Below, one piece after another: positions 29,919 through 39,968 of a stretch of DNA of 64,000 nt. Source of the stretch: Kluyveromyces lactis (taxonomy: Eukaryota; Ascomycota; Saccharomycetes; Saccharomycetales; Saccharomycetaceae). The stretch is from contig NC_006039.1 in the NCBI RefSeq assembly GCF_000002515.2, forward strand, positions 1,116,001-1,180,000, given 5' to 3'. The notes beneath the pieces are model-generated. The model saw nothing but the letters and a program-made list of their open reading frames with translations, was not told where the DNA came from and searched no databases. Numbering within the stretch: position 1 is the stretch's first letter; the number at the start of each line of letters is the position of its first letter. The position numbers were made by a program, and so were the translations under genes.

Positions 29919-30905
29919 ATGAGTGACGCCTCCATTGAAATTGAATTGGAAACATCGCATGTTAATGATGTTTCCCAAACAAAGTCACAATTAACAGAAA
30001 ATTTGAAGTCATTAGCTGCAGGCGGTGTTGGAGGTGTTTGTGCAGTGTTGACCGGACATCCTTTTGATTTGGTGAAAGTCAGATGTCAATCAAACCAAGC
30101 ACGTAGTGCCATGGATGCAGTCTCACATATTCTACAAGCTGCACGTCAGGCAGCCGGTCCTACTTCTTTGAATGCAGTGCGTGGGTTTTATAAAGGTGTG
30201 GTCCCTCCATTATTGGGTGTTACTCCAATCTTTGCTGTGTCCTTCTGGGGTTATGACGTAGGTAAAAAATTGGTCACGAGTGTGCCCTCTTCGGCGGCTA
30301 GTGGTGCCGCAGCAGTGGAACCAGAATTGACATTGTCACAGATGGCAGCAGCAGGGTTCATCAGTGCAATTCCTACTACGTTAGTCACTGCACCCACTGA
30401 ACGTGTTAAAGTTGTCTTACAAACTACTCAGGGTAAAGCTTCGTTTTTGGATGCTGCCAAACAGATAGTGCGCACACAGGGTTTCCAATCTCTATTCAAG
30501 GGTTCTCTAGCGACTTTATCCCGTGATGGGCCAGGAAGTGCGTTATACTTTGCCAGTTATGAGATTTGCAAGGAATATTTGAATAAGGCAAGCGGACATA
30601 CCTCAGGAGAGTTGTCAATTACCAACGTTTGTATCAGTGGTGGTATGGCAGGTGTTTCTATGTGGGTAGTAGTGTTCCCCATTGATACTGTGAAGACACA
30701 ATTACAATCATCTTCCAAGCGTCAATCGATGCTTGAAGTGACGCGCATGATCTACAACACAAGAGGTGGTATTAAAGGGTTCTTCCCTGGTGTTGGACCT
30801 GCCATTTTGAGATCATTCCCAGCTAATGCGGCCACTTTCTTGGGAGTGGAGTTGACCCATTCGTTGTTCAAGAAGTTCGAGCAACAAAAAACTAGTTCAA
30901 TTTGA
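29919..30905 (+). CDS. CRC1: Mitochondrial carnitine/acylcarnitine carrier
   Basis: Crc1 exchanges carnitine and acetylcarnitine across the inner membrane, linking peroxisomal beta-oxidation to respiration. The 328-aa protein has three mitochondrial-carrier repeats, each with the PX[DE]XX[KR] signature: HPFDLVKVR (about 48), APTERVKVV (about 161) and FPIDTVKTQ (about 260). The matching glycine-rich motifs follow each. Length equals the S. cerevisiae protein (327). Position next to KTR1 (YOR099W) matches YOR100C. A TATA element lies about 38 bp upstream of the ATG. Confidence 0.92.
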   Translation: MSDASIEIELETSHVNDVSQTKSQLTENLKSLAAGGVGGVCAVLTGHPFDLVKVRCQSNQARSAMDAVSHILQAARQAAGPTSLNAVRGFYKGVVPPLLGVTPIFAVSFWGYDVGKKLVTSVPSSAASGAAAVEPELTLSQMAAAGFISAIPTTLVTAPTERVKVVLQTTQGKASFLDAAKQIVRTQGFQSLFKGSLATLSRDGPGSALYFASYEICKEYLNKASGHTSGELSITNVCISGGMAGVSMWVVVFPIDTVKTQLQSSSKRQSMLEVTRMIYNTRGGIKGFFPGVGPAILRSFPANAATFLGVELTHSLFKKFEQQKTSSI

Positions 30906-31144
30906 ACTGGACCCCTCTATAATGATATTATTTATGCACTTCCGTTACGACAACTTCTTTTGAAAGAAATTATTTAATGAATATAATACAATAAAAAGCC
31001 TTCTGTTTGTTGTCTTGAGAGGAAGAAAAAGTCCGACTTGGATCCTTCACAGTCCTCCTATAAGACTAAAAAAGAAGAAAAGCGTTTCTTGTTACACGTA
31101 TATTTTATGTATGGTTAGTGTTATATTTTTCTCCTCGTTTGAAT

Positions 31145-32365
31145 TCATGTGAAGTTTTGCCAGCCCTCAGGTTTCTTCAAGTTTCTAACGTTGTAGAACT
31201 GTGGAGTACAGGAGTAAGATTTCCAAGTGAAATCATCACTTGGGGAGCAGACACATCTGTGATCCCTTCTGAATGCATCAGAAACTGGACAGGAATGGAA
31301 TGGAACGTGGTAGTAACCGACGTCATTGAAATGATGGATTTGGTTCTTGTCCAAAAACAATGCAGCAGCAATAGAATGGACAGGGGCGTCACCCCATCTT
31401 TCGTAGAAGAACCCACCAGCATGATCCAAATGATCGAAGAACTTTGTGTAGGCTTCACTTCTCCATAGTTCTAGGGATGCGACTTCGAAGTTCGACCAGA
31501 AATGACACAAGTTATAAGAAGCACCGTTATCATCTGAGATGAACTTCATCATGTTGTTCTTGTGCAAATATTGTGGGTTTGCCTGGTTAAATTCGAAAAC
31601 GGTCTTCCACAACGTTTCTATGGTAGCTTCGTATTCTCTCAAAGAGATGGTGAAACCGTACTTCTTATCGTTATCCTTCATGAATTTGAAAATGTCGTAA
31701 TCGATATCACAGTAGATCTTAACACCTGGTTCAACACGCCAGTAGAACTCGTATTCATCCATCAATTTGTGTCTATAGAAGAATCCTGATTCATAACGAC
31801 ACATATGTCTGTATGATTCCGAATGACCATAGATAATCTTCTTGGCTTTCATATCAGCTCTGACTTGAGCAGCCTTTTCCTGGTCGATCCAGCTTGGATA
31901 GGACCAGTGTTCGACAGGGATTAGGCCAAACTTGACGTTACCACTAATCATAGAAGCAACTGTATTCTTGAAGTCATCTGTGAACTCTTCATCGTTCAAA
32001 AACACCCAATCGTATTGGAACTTCTTGTTGAATCTATCTTCAACAGACCTAATAGATGACAATAATTCTGTCAAATCACCGTTACGTGCCAAAGTCACAA
32101 AAGTTGCCTTAACCTTGGAGCCAGTGTACTTACCGGAATCGACGGTGGTGTACTTCAACCCTGTGTTTGGGTCTACAACAACACGGGAATCACCCTTCAT
32201 GCGAACGGTCTCGTACTGATTTGCATTCTGCGAAGATGACACACCAGTGCTGTATCCACCATTGTATGAAGCACCTTGGAACAACAAATAGATGGTAATT
32301 GCAGCAACGATAATTATCCCAAGGAGACGCGCAGAACGCTCCTTATTGATTCTGGTCTCGCTCAT
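31145..32365 (-). CDS. KTR1: Golgi alpha-1,2-mannosyltransferase of the KRE2/MNT1 family
   Basis: Ktr1 extends O- and N-linked mannans in the Golgi using GDP-mannose. The 406-aa type II membrane protein has a short cytosolic tail and a signal anchor at about 14-31 (LLGIIIVAAITIYLLFQGA). A stem region leads to a GT15 catalytic domain. Family blocks are complete: KATFVTLARNGDLTELLSSI, YDWVFLNDEEFTDDF, YRHMCRYESGFFYRHKLMD, YWRVEPGVKIYCDIDYD, CHFWSNFEVASLELWRSEAY and ERWGDAPVHSIAAALFLDK. Near-identity in these blocks and its place between CRC1 and NUP1 support KTR1 (YOR099W) over other family members. Confidence 0.92.
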   Translation of the reverse strand: MSETRINKERSARLLGIIIVAAITIYLLFQGASYNGGYSTGVSSSQNANQYETVRMKGDSRVVVDPNTGLKYTTVDSGKYTGSKVKATFVTLARNGDLTELLSSIRSVEDRFNKKFQYDWVFLNDEEFTDDFKNTVASMISGNVKFGLIPVEHWSYPSWIDQEKAAQVRADMKAKKIIYGHSESYRHMCRYESGFFYRHKLMDEYEFYWRVEPGVKIYCDIDYDIFKFMKDNDKKYGFTISLREYEATIETLWKTVFEFNQANPQYLHKNNMMKFISDDNGASYNLCHFWSNFEVASLELWRSEAYTKFFDHLDHAGGFFYERWGDAPVHSIAAALFLDKNQIHHFNDVGYYHVPFHSCPVSDAFRRDHRCVCSPSDDFTWKSYSCTPQFYNVRNLKKPEGWQNFT

Positions 32366-33710
32366 GGCTTATTGAAAGATTACTGAACAGCTTTCTCCCA
32401 ACCTATTTCCAATTGAAATAAAGAAAAATAGCGGATTTGTTAAGAAGAAATCAACAACGACCAATGTGGTTTCAGGATATTCACGTCAAACGATCAAATA
32501 ACTTAGTAAAGCACCTAAGGAAACAAAAAACGATACCGAGTTGTTAAAGGTAAAATGCCTTCGTTTGTAATTTTTCAGTTTTCTTCAATTGAACAGTGGA
32601 TATACGCTATTCTAATATCACATTTTTCTCGAGGCAACCCAGATTCGATCAGGGAATATTGAAAACTACAAAAAAAAAAAAAAAACTATATGATACCATT
32701 AGCAGAGCTCAGCCATAAAAATAGCACATTTATGACATTTATGACATTTATCGATCTCCCACTTCATGACTCGTAGTCGAAGGCATCGTGCGATGTTCCA
32801 CTGCCCATTTTCTTCTAGTGTAATGATTCTTTTCTTTTCGGATTTAGACTTATGTGTTCGTTTCAGTCTTCTGTCCCTTCAAGGTGTTTTTTGGGATTTT
32901 CCTTGACCGATATGGCCTCTTCGTTTCGGAATCAAGCGGTCTGTTCTGTGGTGTCGAAGCCTCATAACCACATTCGGTGTTGCACTTTTTACTTGATTTC
33001 CTCCATGACGCGTTCTTCAAGGTTTCCCCAAACTAAAAAAAAAAAAACAAGATGGGACGAATGTATGACAGGATGGGGAGAAATCGGTCACGTGATAATC
33101 TGAATTTCACAAGAATAGAACACTTGTACTGTTAAGCATGGCATTGATGCACACTACGTTCTATCCTGTGCGTTCTTGCAGTTTAACGTTAAGTTTTTCT
33201 TTACTTATATATCAATTTGTTCTTTTCGATCCCTCATGTCACTTTCAGGCCTTATGTATAGAAAAATGAACAAAACTTGAGTTCTATATAAAACTTGAAA
33301 GCTAAAATAACGAAAAAGGGTACTTTTGTATTAAGTGGACGGCAAATCTTTAAACTTTCATAATGTAGAATCGTTATAATAAATTTTGGATAATAGTCGA
33401 GCCCCATATTGATGTTTTGGAACTAATGCAAATTTATGTCCATCTCCTAGCTAGACTCTCTTATACTGACGCCTTGGTTAGTTTAGGTCAATATGTGTCA
33501 AACCGTACAAAGTGATTATAACCCTGTAAGAGGAAAAAAATAACAGCTAGGAATGTTAGGACTTGAAATATCGAATTATCAAATATCGAATAATACCTTT
33601 ATTAATACGCAAGAAAGTTACAGAAACAGCAGTTTCGAAAGAAATAGGAATCGAAAACTTGAATTGGACTCTGGTTCACTTGCCGCATATCACGGCCACT
33701 TTATAGAATA
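32366..33710. promoter_or_regulatory. Divergent KTR1/NUP1 promoter region
   Basis: This 1.35-kb spacer contains a 16-base A-run (32670-32685) and three tandem 9-mers ACATTTATG/C (32726-32752). An ACGCGT is at 33008-33013 and a CACGTG (GTCACGTGAT) at 33089-33094. No gene longer than a short open frame is seen. Confidence 0.55.
32726..32752. repeat. Three tandem copies of ACATTTATG
   Basis: Three 9-bp units follow one another, the last ending in C instead of G. The repeat is too short to class as a minisatellite. Confidence 0.7.
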
Positions 33711-36434
33711 ATGTCGGCATCATATCTGGAAAAACCCAAAAGATCGATTTCATCGACTTTGGCATCATTATTTACCAAGCATGACGATACGAATAGCGAA
33801 GATCCGAATATAACAAGGTCGCACAATGAAGATATCAGTGATTCAGGATCAGTGGTCATCAAGAGGCAAAAACGTGGCTTCGACGGTTACGAGGAATTGG
33901 TTTGGAATAACGAAAAAATCACCGATCACCCGTTAAATCACAATGGCATTGATGATATCAATTATGATGAAAGACCGAATATTTTCTTGTATGAAGGGGA
34001 TTCTGAACATGGTGTAAGGCCTCCAGTACTAACGATAGAACCGAAACAAAGATTGCGGCTACTAAGGATGCAGCAACTGCGCCGTGCTCGGCAATTCCCA
34101 CTTTTACAAAGACAATTACAATCAGCAGAGAACGGCCTATATCGCTTAACAGACGGCAAAAATGCTACTATAAAGAATTTACTCGTCAACAAACTACAAA
34201 GTGACAAGAAAAATCATAGGGTTTCCGATAACCCAAAGTCCAAGAAGTGGAAAGCTGATTTTCAATACGATTTATCAGAATATGATATCTTGAAAAACGA
34301 CAAAAAGACGAAACCAGTATCTGCCTCAATGGGGAATTTGGAATCTCCTAAACTACCACATCCATTGCTAAAAAGGAGTACCTCTTCAAAGAAACATGTC
34401 AATACTTTTGATCAAACAGGAGTGCCTAGTGGATCTGGCTTAACTGATGTTCAAAGCAGGTTATTACAAGGAAAGACATTGCAAAAAAATCCAAAGATAG
34501 CACAAGAAGTAGTTGCACCAACACTATCATTGAAACCTATCGTCAAGGAAAAAATATCAGAAGATAAAGTTTTAAACGCTAACGGCCCAAGTGTTGGATT
34601 TGACTTTATGAATAGAGACAGTACTTCTATTTTCCCAGGTAGCACAGATACACCTACCAAACCAACAGTATCCAAAAATATATCTTTTGGAAATACCAAA
34701 TTGGATTTATTCAACAATGATAAACAGAAATTAACGGCCCCTTCTCAGGATTCTGAAGAGTTACCAAGAAAAAAGAAAGAATTTAGTTCTACTGAGGACA
34801 CTGTTAAACCATTTCCCTTCACAAGTTCTAAGTCGCTGGAAACATCAACTGAACCATCGAAACCTGCTTTTTCTTTTGATGCGGTAAAAAAAAACAACAC
34901 AGCTACAGCCAATGGAGGCACAAAAATCTCAGATGGTGCTCCTTCTTTCACCTTTGGTGATTTATCAAAAACCAAGAAAGAGACCAAAAAAGCTGAAACA
35001 TCCAAAAACCCCTTTGAGAAATCCGCCCCCGAACCTGTTGAAAATCTGGCTAAAGACGGCCTCCCTAAGTTCAGCTTCACTGGTGCGGATACAACTGGGA
35101 TATCAAATATACCTACATTTAGTTTTGGAAAATCTTCAGAAGGCAAAGAGATAGCTAAACCCGCCCCTTCATTCAGTTTTGGCAGCCAAAAAGATGCAGG
35201 CGAACCAACTAATGTCAGTGAAATGTCAAAACCTATGTTTAGCTTCAACAAAGGAAAATCATCTACTCCAGATCTGACCCCATTGAGTACCTCTCAATCA
35301 ACTAATACACCTAAACCACTATTTCAGTTTGGTTCCAGTGGTAGTACTGAACCTGCCGCAAAGAGACCAGATGGTACAAAAACTGAAGCACCAGTGCTGC
35401 CATCATTCAGCTTTGGTGGTAAACCTGTAGGAAATGATTCGTCAAAAAATATTGAGAAGGAAAAAGCTAAACCTTTCAGTTTTGGGCAAGCTTCGAATAC
35501 ATCAGCATTTTCTCTCAACCAACAGCCTTCAGCAGACAACGCGACAGAGAAGCAGGAAGCCAAAAATGCCGTCAGTACTGCTGTAAAACCTGCATTCTCC
35601 TTTGGTAGCACCCCAGCAGCCCTACCTTCTGATACAACCCCAAAAGAAGCTGCTGCACCATCATTTTCGTTCGGGACCACAAAGAAACCTGTTCAAGGTG
35701 ATATGAGTTCGAAACCTGCATTCTCTTTTGGAAGTTCCTCTGCCATCCAGCAGCCCTCAATTGAAAAAGCTTCCAATGCAATTCCTTCGTTTGCAAGTCA
35801 GAACACCAGTGGCCAGCCTGTCAGCGGACTCAAATTTGATTTGACAGGGTTTAAAAATAATAATAGACAAACTACTCCGACTCCGTTTTCAGATTCATCA
35901 AATGTTGGATCTGCTCGTGGAAGCAACCCTCCTGTCCCATTCTCATTTGATAATGTCGTTCAACCTGGGAATAAGATAAGTGTAACGCAGCCTACTCAAA
36001 CTACATTTACTTTTGCACAACAAAATCAAAAACCATTTACTTTTACTGGAAGTGGGCCAAGCACTACCAACAGTTCACCTGCATTTGGAACCAGTTCCAA
36101 TCAGCCTAATGTACCTTTTTCATTCGGCGGAAGCTCAGCTTCTTCCACTCCCCAGGTACCAGCATTGGGTACCGGTTTCGGTAATTCTATGCAGACAAAC
36201 ACATTTAATCCTTCAGCCGCTGCCAATTTTAATTTTGGTGGTCAACCATCTCAAAGTCCTTCTGTAGTATTTGGATCCCAAACCCCGCAACAGAATCCAT
36301 CGTCCATATTTTCCGCTGGTCAGCAGAATCCAGCGGACATATTCAATGCGCAGGCTTCAACTCCTCAAGGAGGGGCACCATTTCCACCGCAGCGCAAAAT
36401 TGCTATGCCCGGTAGGAGAAGAAGAAGAGGCTAA
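33711..36434 (+). CDS. NUP1: FxFG nucleoporin Nup1
   Basis: Nup1 is a nuclear-basket nucleoporin that binds karyopherin beta (Kap95) and the inner nuclear membrane. The 907-aa protein (S. cerevisiae 1076) opens with an amphipathic segment (SISSTLASLFTKHDD) like the membrane-binding helix of Nup1. A basic region follows, then many FxFG repeats from about 365 to 870 (FTFGDL, FSFGKS, FSFGSQ, FSFGGK, FSFGSS). The end is very basic, RKIAMPGRRRRRG, matching the conserved C-terminal Kap95-binding tail. Synteny with KTR1 and the YOR097C homologue fits YOR098C. Shorter length reflects fewer repeats. Confidence 0.93.
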   Translation: MSASYLEKPKRSISSTLASLFTKHDDTNSEDPNITRSHNEDISDSGSVVIKRQKRGFDGYEELVWNNEKITDHPLNHNGIDDINYDERPNIFLYEGDSEHGVRPPVLTIEPKQRLRLLRMQQLRRARQFPLLQRQLQSAENGLYRLTDGKNATIKNLLVNKLQSDKKNHRVSDNPKSKKWKADFQYDLSEYDILKNDKKTKPVSASMGNLESPKLPHPLLKRSTSSKKHVNTFDQTGVPSGSGLTDVQSRLLQGKTLQKNPKIAQEVVAPTLSLKPIVKEKISEDKVLNANGPSVGFDFMNRDSTSIFPGSTDTPTKPTVSKNISFGNTKLDLFNNDKQKLTAPSQDSEELPRKKKEFSSTEDTVKPFPFTSSKSLETSTEPSKPAFSFDAVKKNNTATANGGTKISDGAPSFTFGDLSKTKKETKKAETSKNPFEKSAPEPVENLAKDGLPKFSFTGADTTGISNIPTFSFGKSSEGKEIAKPAPSFSFGSQKDAGEPTNVSEMSKPMFSFNKGKSSTPDLTPLSTSQSTNTPKPLFQFGSSGSTEPAAKRPDGTKTEAPVLPSFSFGGKPVGNDSSKNIEKEKAKPFSFGQASNTSAFSLNQQPSADNATEKQEAKNAVSTAVKPAFSFGSTPAALPSDTTPKEAAAPSFSFGTTKKPVQGDMSSKPAFSFGSSSAIQQPSIEKASNAIPSFASQNTSGQPVSGLKFDLTGFKNNNRQTTPTPFSDSSNVGSARGSNPPVPFSFDNVVQPGNKISVTQPTQTTFTFAQQNQKPFTFTGSGPSTTNSSPAFGTSSNQPNVPFSFGGSSASSTPQVPALGTGFGNSMQTNTFNPSAAANFNFGGQPSQSPSVVFGSQTPQQNPSSIFSAGQQNPADIFNAQASTPQGGAPFPPQRKIAMPGRRRRRG

Positions 36435-36916
36435 TAAAGGAAAACAAAGGCTTTGCATCTCAATTGTAACAATTATTGCATGATATCATTCCTTCCGACA
36501 TCTTTACATTTATGTGTAAGAATGTATCTACTAATGTCATCTTAAAGTTTAGGTAAAAAATTTTGTTTCGAGAGAGTACTCGAATGGAGCTTCGTTAACG
36601 GATGAGATGCTCGTAAAATCTTTAAGTGGAACTACATCAACTTATAAATCAAGTCTAACATACTCAATAGCAAGAAATTGAGTGATTTCGCTTGTGGTAT
36701 CCAAATTGAACCGGCTATTACTTGAAACATAGGCATTTCTGGAAAGTATTGATCAAATTTAGTTACATTGAAACTGCTATGCGTAGCGCAGTTCATGACA
36801 GCTTTGCAGGAATTCAATTGAATTATGAGTCACGTGAATATTCGTTTCGCCTAGTCAACTTCATAATACCGTAATGTTGTGAAAATCAACAAAAGCGCAT
36901 TCTTTAAATATGTAAC
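36435..36916. promoter_or_regulatory. NUP1 3' end and promoter of the YOR097C homologue
   Basis: This 482-bp spacer has a CACGTG (GTCACGTGAAT) at 36831-36836, about 85 bp upstream of the next start codon. That is unusually close and may be the main activator site. Confidence 0.5.
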
Positions 36917-37396
36917 ATGAAAGTGTCAATCACTAAATTAATATCTTCCAGTAAAGTAAAAAACTCCATAACCATGGACATTTCAGAACAAATACTGCCA
37001 CGCCTTACCCACTTACAAAAATGTGTTCACTCGAAACCTTATAATGTACTTCACGTCCCTTCATTCCTCTTAGGGTGCTTTGTGGTAATTATGATCTCTT
37101 CTTTACAACCTTTATTCAGATCAATACTAGGAAGTGTACTGATAGGTGTTTTACGAATAATTAAGTATTCAGTTATTGGCGGTGGTGTAGGTTTGATAAT
37201 AATGGTTTTAACTTCAGATCAAAGTAAACAACCTACTAAAGCTCGACAAAGTAAGCATCATGAAGGTGATTTTCAACCAATAGGAATAAATACCTTGCAA
37301 ACTAAGGTTAATAAACACAGCCGTCCCACCCAGGCTCCAGAACCTGTTACTGTAACGAGTGCAGCTTACGAAACTTTTATTAAAAGGGCCGAATGA
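36917..37396 (+). CDS. YOR097C-like small membrane protein of unknown function
   Basis: The 159-aa product has a hydrophilic N-terminal helix (about 20-35). Two hydrophobic stretches follow at about 47-70 (LHVPSFLLGCFVVIMISSLQ) and 75-98 (GVLRIIKYSVIGGGVGLIIM), then a polar tail. The call is positional: it sits between NUP1 and RPS7, as YOR097C does in S. cerevisiae (175 aa, uncharacterised). An alternative start at M20 (36974) would still keep both membrane stretches. No function is known to me. Confidence 0.75.
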   Translation: MKVSITKLISSSKVKNSITMDISEQILPRLTHLQKCVHSKPYNVLHVPSFLLGCFVVIMISSLQPLFRSILGSVLIGVLRIIKYSVIGGGVGLIIMVLTSDQSKQPTKARQSKHHEGDFQPIGINTLQTKVNKHSRPTQAPEPVTVTSAAYETFIKRAE

Positions 37397-37724
37397 TTTC
37401 TCCTATATACATCTACCCACACATTACGACCAATTGACACTAATGGGTGTGGTTGGTTGGTTGGTTTTGATCCTAATCAATGGTGGTTTCTAGCTATATT
37501 TACGCCGTAATGAAACATGTACTTTAGTGATCTTGTAGAGAATGATATAATATGTGCCAAGAGCTTATATTTGTTTATATAAGATTATCATTTCAAGCTC
37601 AAATGAGTAGAACTCACACTAGAATACAATAGAAACAGTACCAGAAGTACGAGTTTATGAAAATAAAACTTAAATTTCTTTTAGATTAATAGATGATTAT
37701 TGACAAAATAAACTATCAACTGAT
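37397..37724. other. Convergent spacer with GGTT repeat
   Basis: This spacer separates the YOR097C homologue from RPS7. It contains four perfect GGTT units at 37451-37466. Nothing else is recognised. Confidence 0.55.
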
Positions 37725-38808
37725 TTAGTGGGTTTCGCTTGGGATTTCGAAAACAATTTGCTTACCGGTCAATTTGTTGTAGACGGCTTGGAAAGATTCC
37801 AACTTGTTGTCGATGTGTTGGACGTCCTTGGAGTTCAACAAGATCTTTTGGATCTTGTTACCACCAACCAAGTATCTGACTCTCTTACCAACGATTTCAG
37901 TTGGGAAAACCAAATCTTCCAAGATCTTATCGTGAACAGCAGTCAAGGTTCTGGATCTTGGTCTCTTTTGAGTTTGTCTGGATTTTCTAGATGGCTTTGG
38001 CAAGATTCTTCTTTCAGCCAAGAAGATGACATGACGGTCTTGGAACTTCTTTTCCAATTCTCTGGTCAACTTGATTTGGACCTTGTGGTAGGCAGCCAAA
38101 GATGGGACTGGAACAAAGACAGCCAAAGCTTTCTTACCACCAGCGACTTCGATCTGTAATGAAAATACGGAGGATAAATTGTTAGTAAAAATAAGACTTT
38201 ATTATTATCACAGGGTACTAGAGGCACGAATGATTGGATTATAAAATGCAATAATGCAATATAATCACATCATTAAGGAATTGACTTGTTTTATGGATAT
38301 CACTTTTGTCGTGCATGATTTCGAAAATTTAGTAATAACTGTGACATTTCGTAGAGAACTTATCTGTCGATATTCTTTCTTAGCAAGCATCAGATGGGTA
38401 CAGAGATACTAGGCATACCTCACTTCAAAGCTTTAGTCATGCAGATTGCTTAATATATTAACAGATGTAATATTTTGTTCGTTAGATCATTTTCTTACAT
38501 TATCTTTGTTATTTCCTCACTCCTGGAAACATATATTCATTCATTCATCTTATGTTTATTAACATTTCAGTTATCGTAAACGTATAGGTAATCCAATATT
38601 CAATCATTCCTTTTGCCTTTGAAAGTAGTACCACTTTCTTATAGTGTTTTAATGTTTCACATACTTCTCTGATGGACTTGAATTGCAAAGCTCTCAAATC
38701 AGCCTTCAATTCTGGAGAGTTGTTTTCCAAGTCGATGAAAGCTTGGGCAACTTGCAATTCCAATTCAGTTGGAGCTTGGGACAAAATCTTGGCTTGTGGG
38801 TCAGACAT
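37725..38808 (-). CDS. RPS7: Small-subunit ribosomal protein eS7, spliced
   Basis: This is ribosomal protein S7 of the 40S subunit. Exon 1 is 38665-38808 (48 codons, MSDPQAKILSQAPTEL to FKSIRE) and exon 2 is 37725-38153 (IEVAGGKKALAVFVPVPSLA to FEIPSETH). Together they give 190 aa, the same length as S. cerevisiae Rps7A/B and nearly identical throughout. The exon junction lies at the same place as in the S. cerevisiae genes. As a single copy here it represents both YOR096W and YNL096C. Confidence 0.97.
38154..38664 (-). other. RPS7 intron (511 bp)
   Basis: The 5' site GTATGT begins at 38664, the branch site TACTAAC is at 38181-38187, and the acceptor TTACAG ends at 38154, a normal short branch-to-acceptor distance. 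I searched for an intronic box C/D snoRNA; no C box and D box in correct order were found. Confidence 0.95.
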
Positions 38809-39000
38809 CGTGGCTTATGTTTCCTTGCTTGGTTATATCAAGAACTCCTCTAATGGAAAAAAATCGCTAAAACAGTGCTGCAACTAATATTCAACTAACG
38901 CTAATTTATTGTATATAACTATTAGACCTCATTTCAATTGTTTAAACAGTAAACCTTCAATTCTGAAAAAGTTGCTGAGACTGGGATGCATTACGATGAA

Positions 39001-39280
39001 TGAAACCTACTACTGGCCTGGTCTGGATAGCTCGTAGAATTTGCCGGTCCATACTTCCACACAGTAGGTAGAGAGAGTAGCGAGCCTAGACAGTCGACAC
39101 GGCCTAGCTGGGTTCCTTCCTACACCCGGAACAGGACCAAACGGTAGGTGGAAAGGTCCATTGGAGGCCCTGCCTAACCTGTTAGGGTCTCTCAGACCTG
39201 ACTGGTGATCGAAAGACATGCCGTGGCTACGATGGAAGGACACTTCGTTACGAATGTGGGAAGCGGTGGCTATTCTCAAA
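39001..39280. other. GC-rich, hairpin-rich block; candidate noncoding RNA or unusual promoter element
   Basis: About 100 of the 180 bases at 39061-39240 are G or C, far above the surrounding spacer. It holds hairpins: CCTAA-CCTG-TTAGG (about 39174-39187), GGTCT-CTC-AGACC (about 39186-39198), ACAcTTCG-TTA-CGAATGT (about 39240-39257) and a longer pairing GCTCG with CGAGC plus GTCT with AGAC. On the minus strand a TTTTT run lies just past the block (about 38965-38969), as a Pol III terminator would. An 89-codon minus-strand frame (39010-39279) spans it but resembles no protein I know. I compared it from memory with U1-U6, U3, SRP, RNase P and MRP RNAs and saw no convincing match. Confidence 0.35.
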
Positions 39281-39888
39281 ATGAAAAATACAACGCCATA
39301 ATACCTAAAAAGGGAGGGTGAATATATCTAGAAAAATGAAAGACTTTCGTGGTGTACAGATGCAAAGACGGTAAAAATATGTATGGATGTAACAGTCCCA
39401 GGTTATTACTTCTCCAGGTGTTTTTTTTGTGAGAAAGAGATGAAAGAGAAAGCATCAAGCAGTTACCATCCCAAAGAGTCACGTTTTTATGACATAGTAG
39501 TGTATGTTTTAAGCATTTATGAACAACGAACGTCCTTTAGCACAAGAAAAAATTACCCGGGAAGAATATTAATGCATTGATAAGTATTTCCTTGCCCAAC
39601 GTTGATATAATGCGTCAAGCTCCGCTTCGAGATCTCCAACTGGAACTACTTCCCATTCCTCCCGTAATATCTCAGCATTCGCTTTGATCGTTTTTTGTTC
39701 TTTTTTTCTTTTTTTTCCTAGTTTTTCTGATGGCTCACATTAATGTCAATGTGAGATGGAATTTAGTTGGCTGAAATATGTAGCGCTCATTTACCAAAGT
39801 TTATATATTCAAACGCACCCCCCACAGAAATTAAATACGTACCTATCCGGTGTTTTACTTTACTGTATTGGTTTATATTCTTGTTAAA

Positions 39889-39921
39889 ATGCTTTTATGT
39901 ACCGTGTGTTTGATAAACTAG
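39889..39921 (+). other. Short upstream ORF overlapping the long-form RKI1 start
   Basis: ATG at 39889 opens a 10-codon frame ending in TAG at 39921. It overlaps, in another frame, the in-frame RKI1 ATG at 39897, so it could limit use of that upstream start. Whether it lies in the mRNA is unknown. Confidence 0.45.
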
Positions 39922-39968
39922 CTTCTAGGCCGTTTGTTTCACTCCCCGGAATCCAGCTCATCGCCAAA

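Larger units (their letters stand above)
38809..39968. promoter_or_regulatory. Divergent RPS7/RKI1 region with a GC-rich block
   Basis: The RPS7 side (38809-39000) is AT-rich. A GC-rich block at about 39001-39280 is listed separately. The RKI1 side has a Reb1-type TTACCCGG at 39553-39560 and T-runs near 39700. Confidence 0.55.

Noticed and set aside
32641-32665. GATTCGATC resembling a tRNA B-box
   Set aside because: No acceptor stem, anticodon arm or A-box at the right spacing on either strand.
38154-38664. snoRNA inside the RPS7 intron
   Set aside because: A C-box-like and a D-box-like sequence occur but in the wrong order, without a guide pairing that I could see.
39010-39279. 89-codon minus-strand frame in the GC-rich block as a protein gene
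   Set aside because: Sequence resembles no family known to me and the open frame is explained by high GC; hairpins favour an RNA or DNA role.
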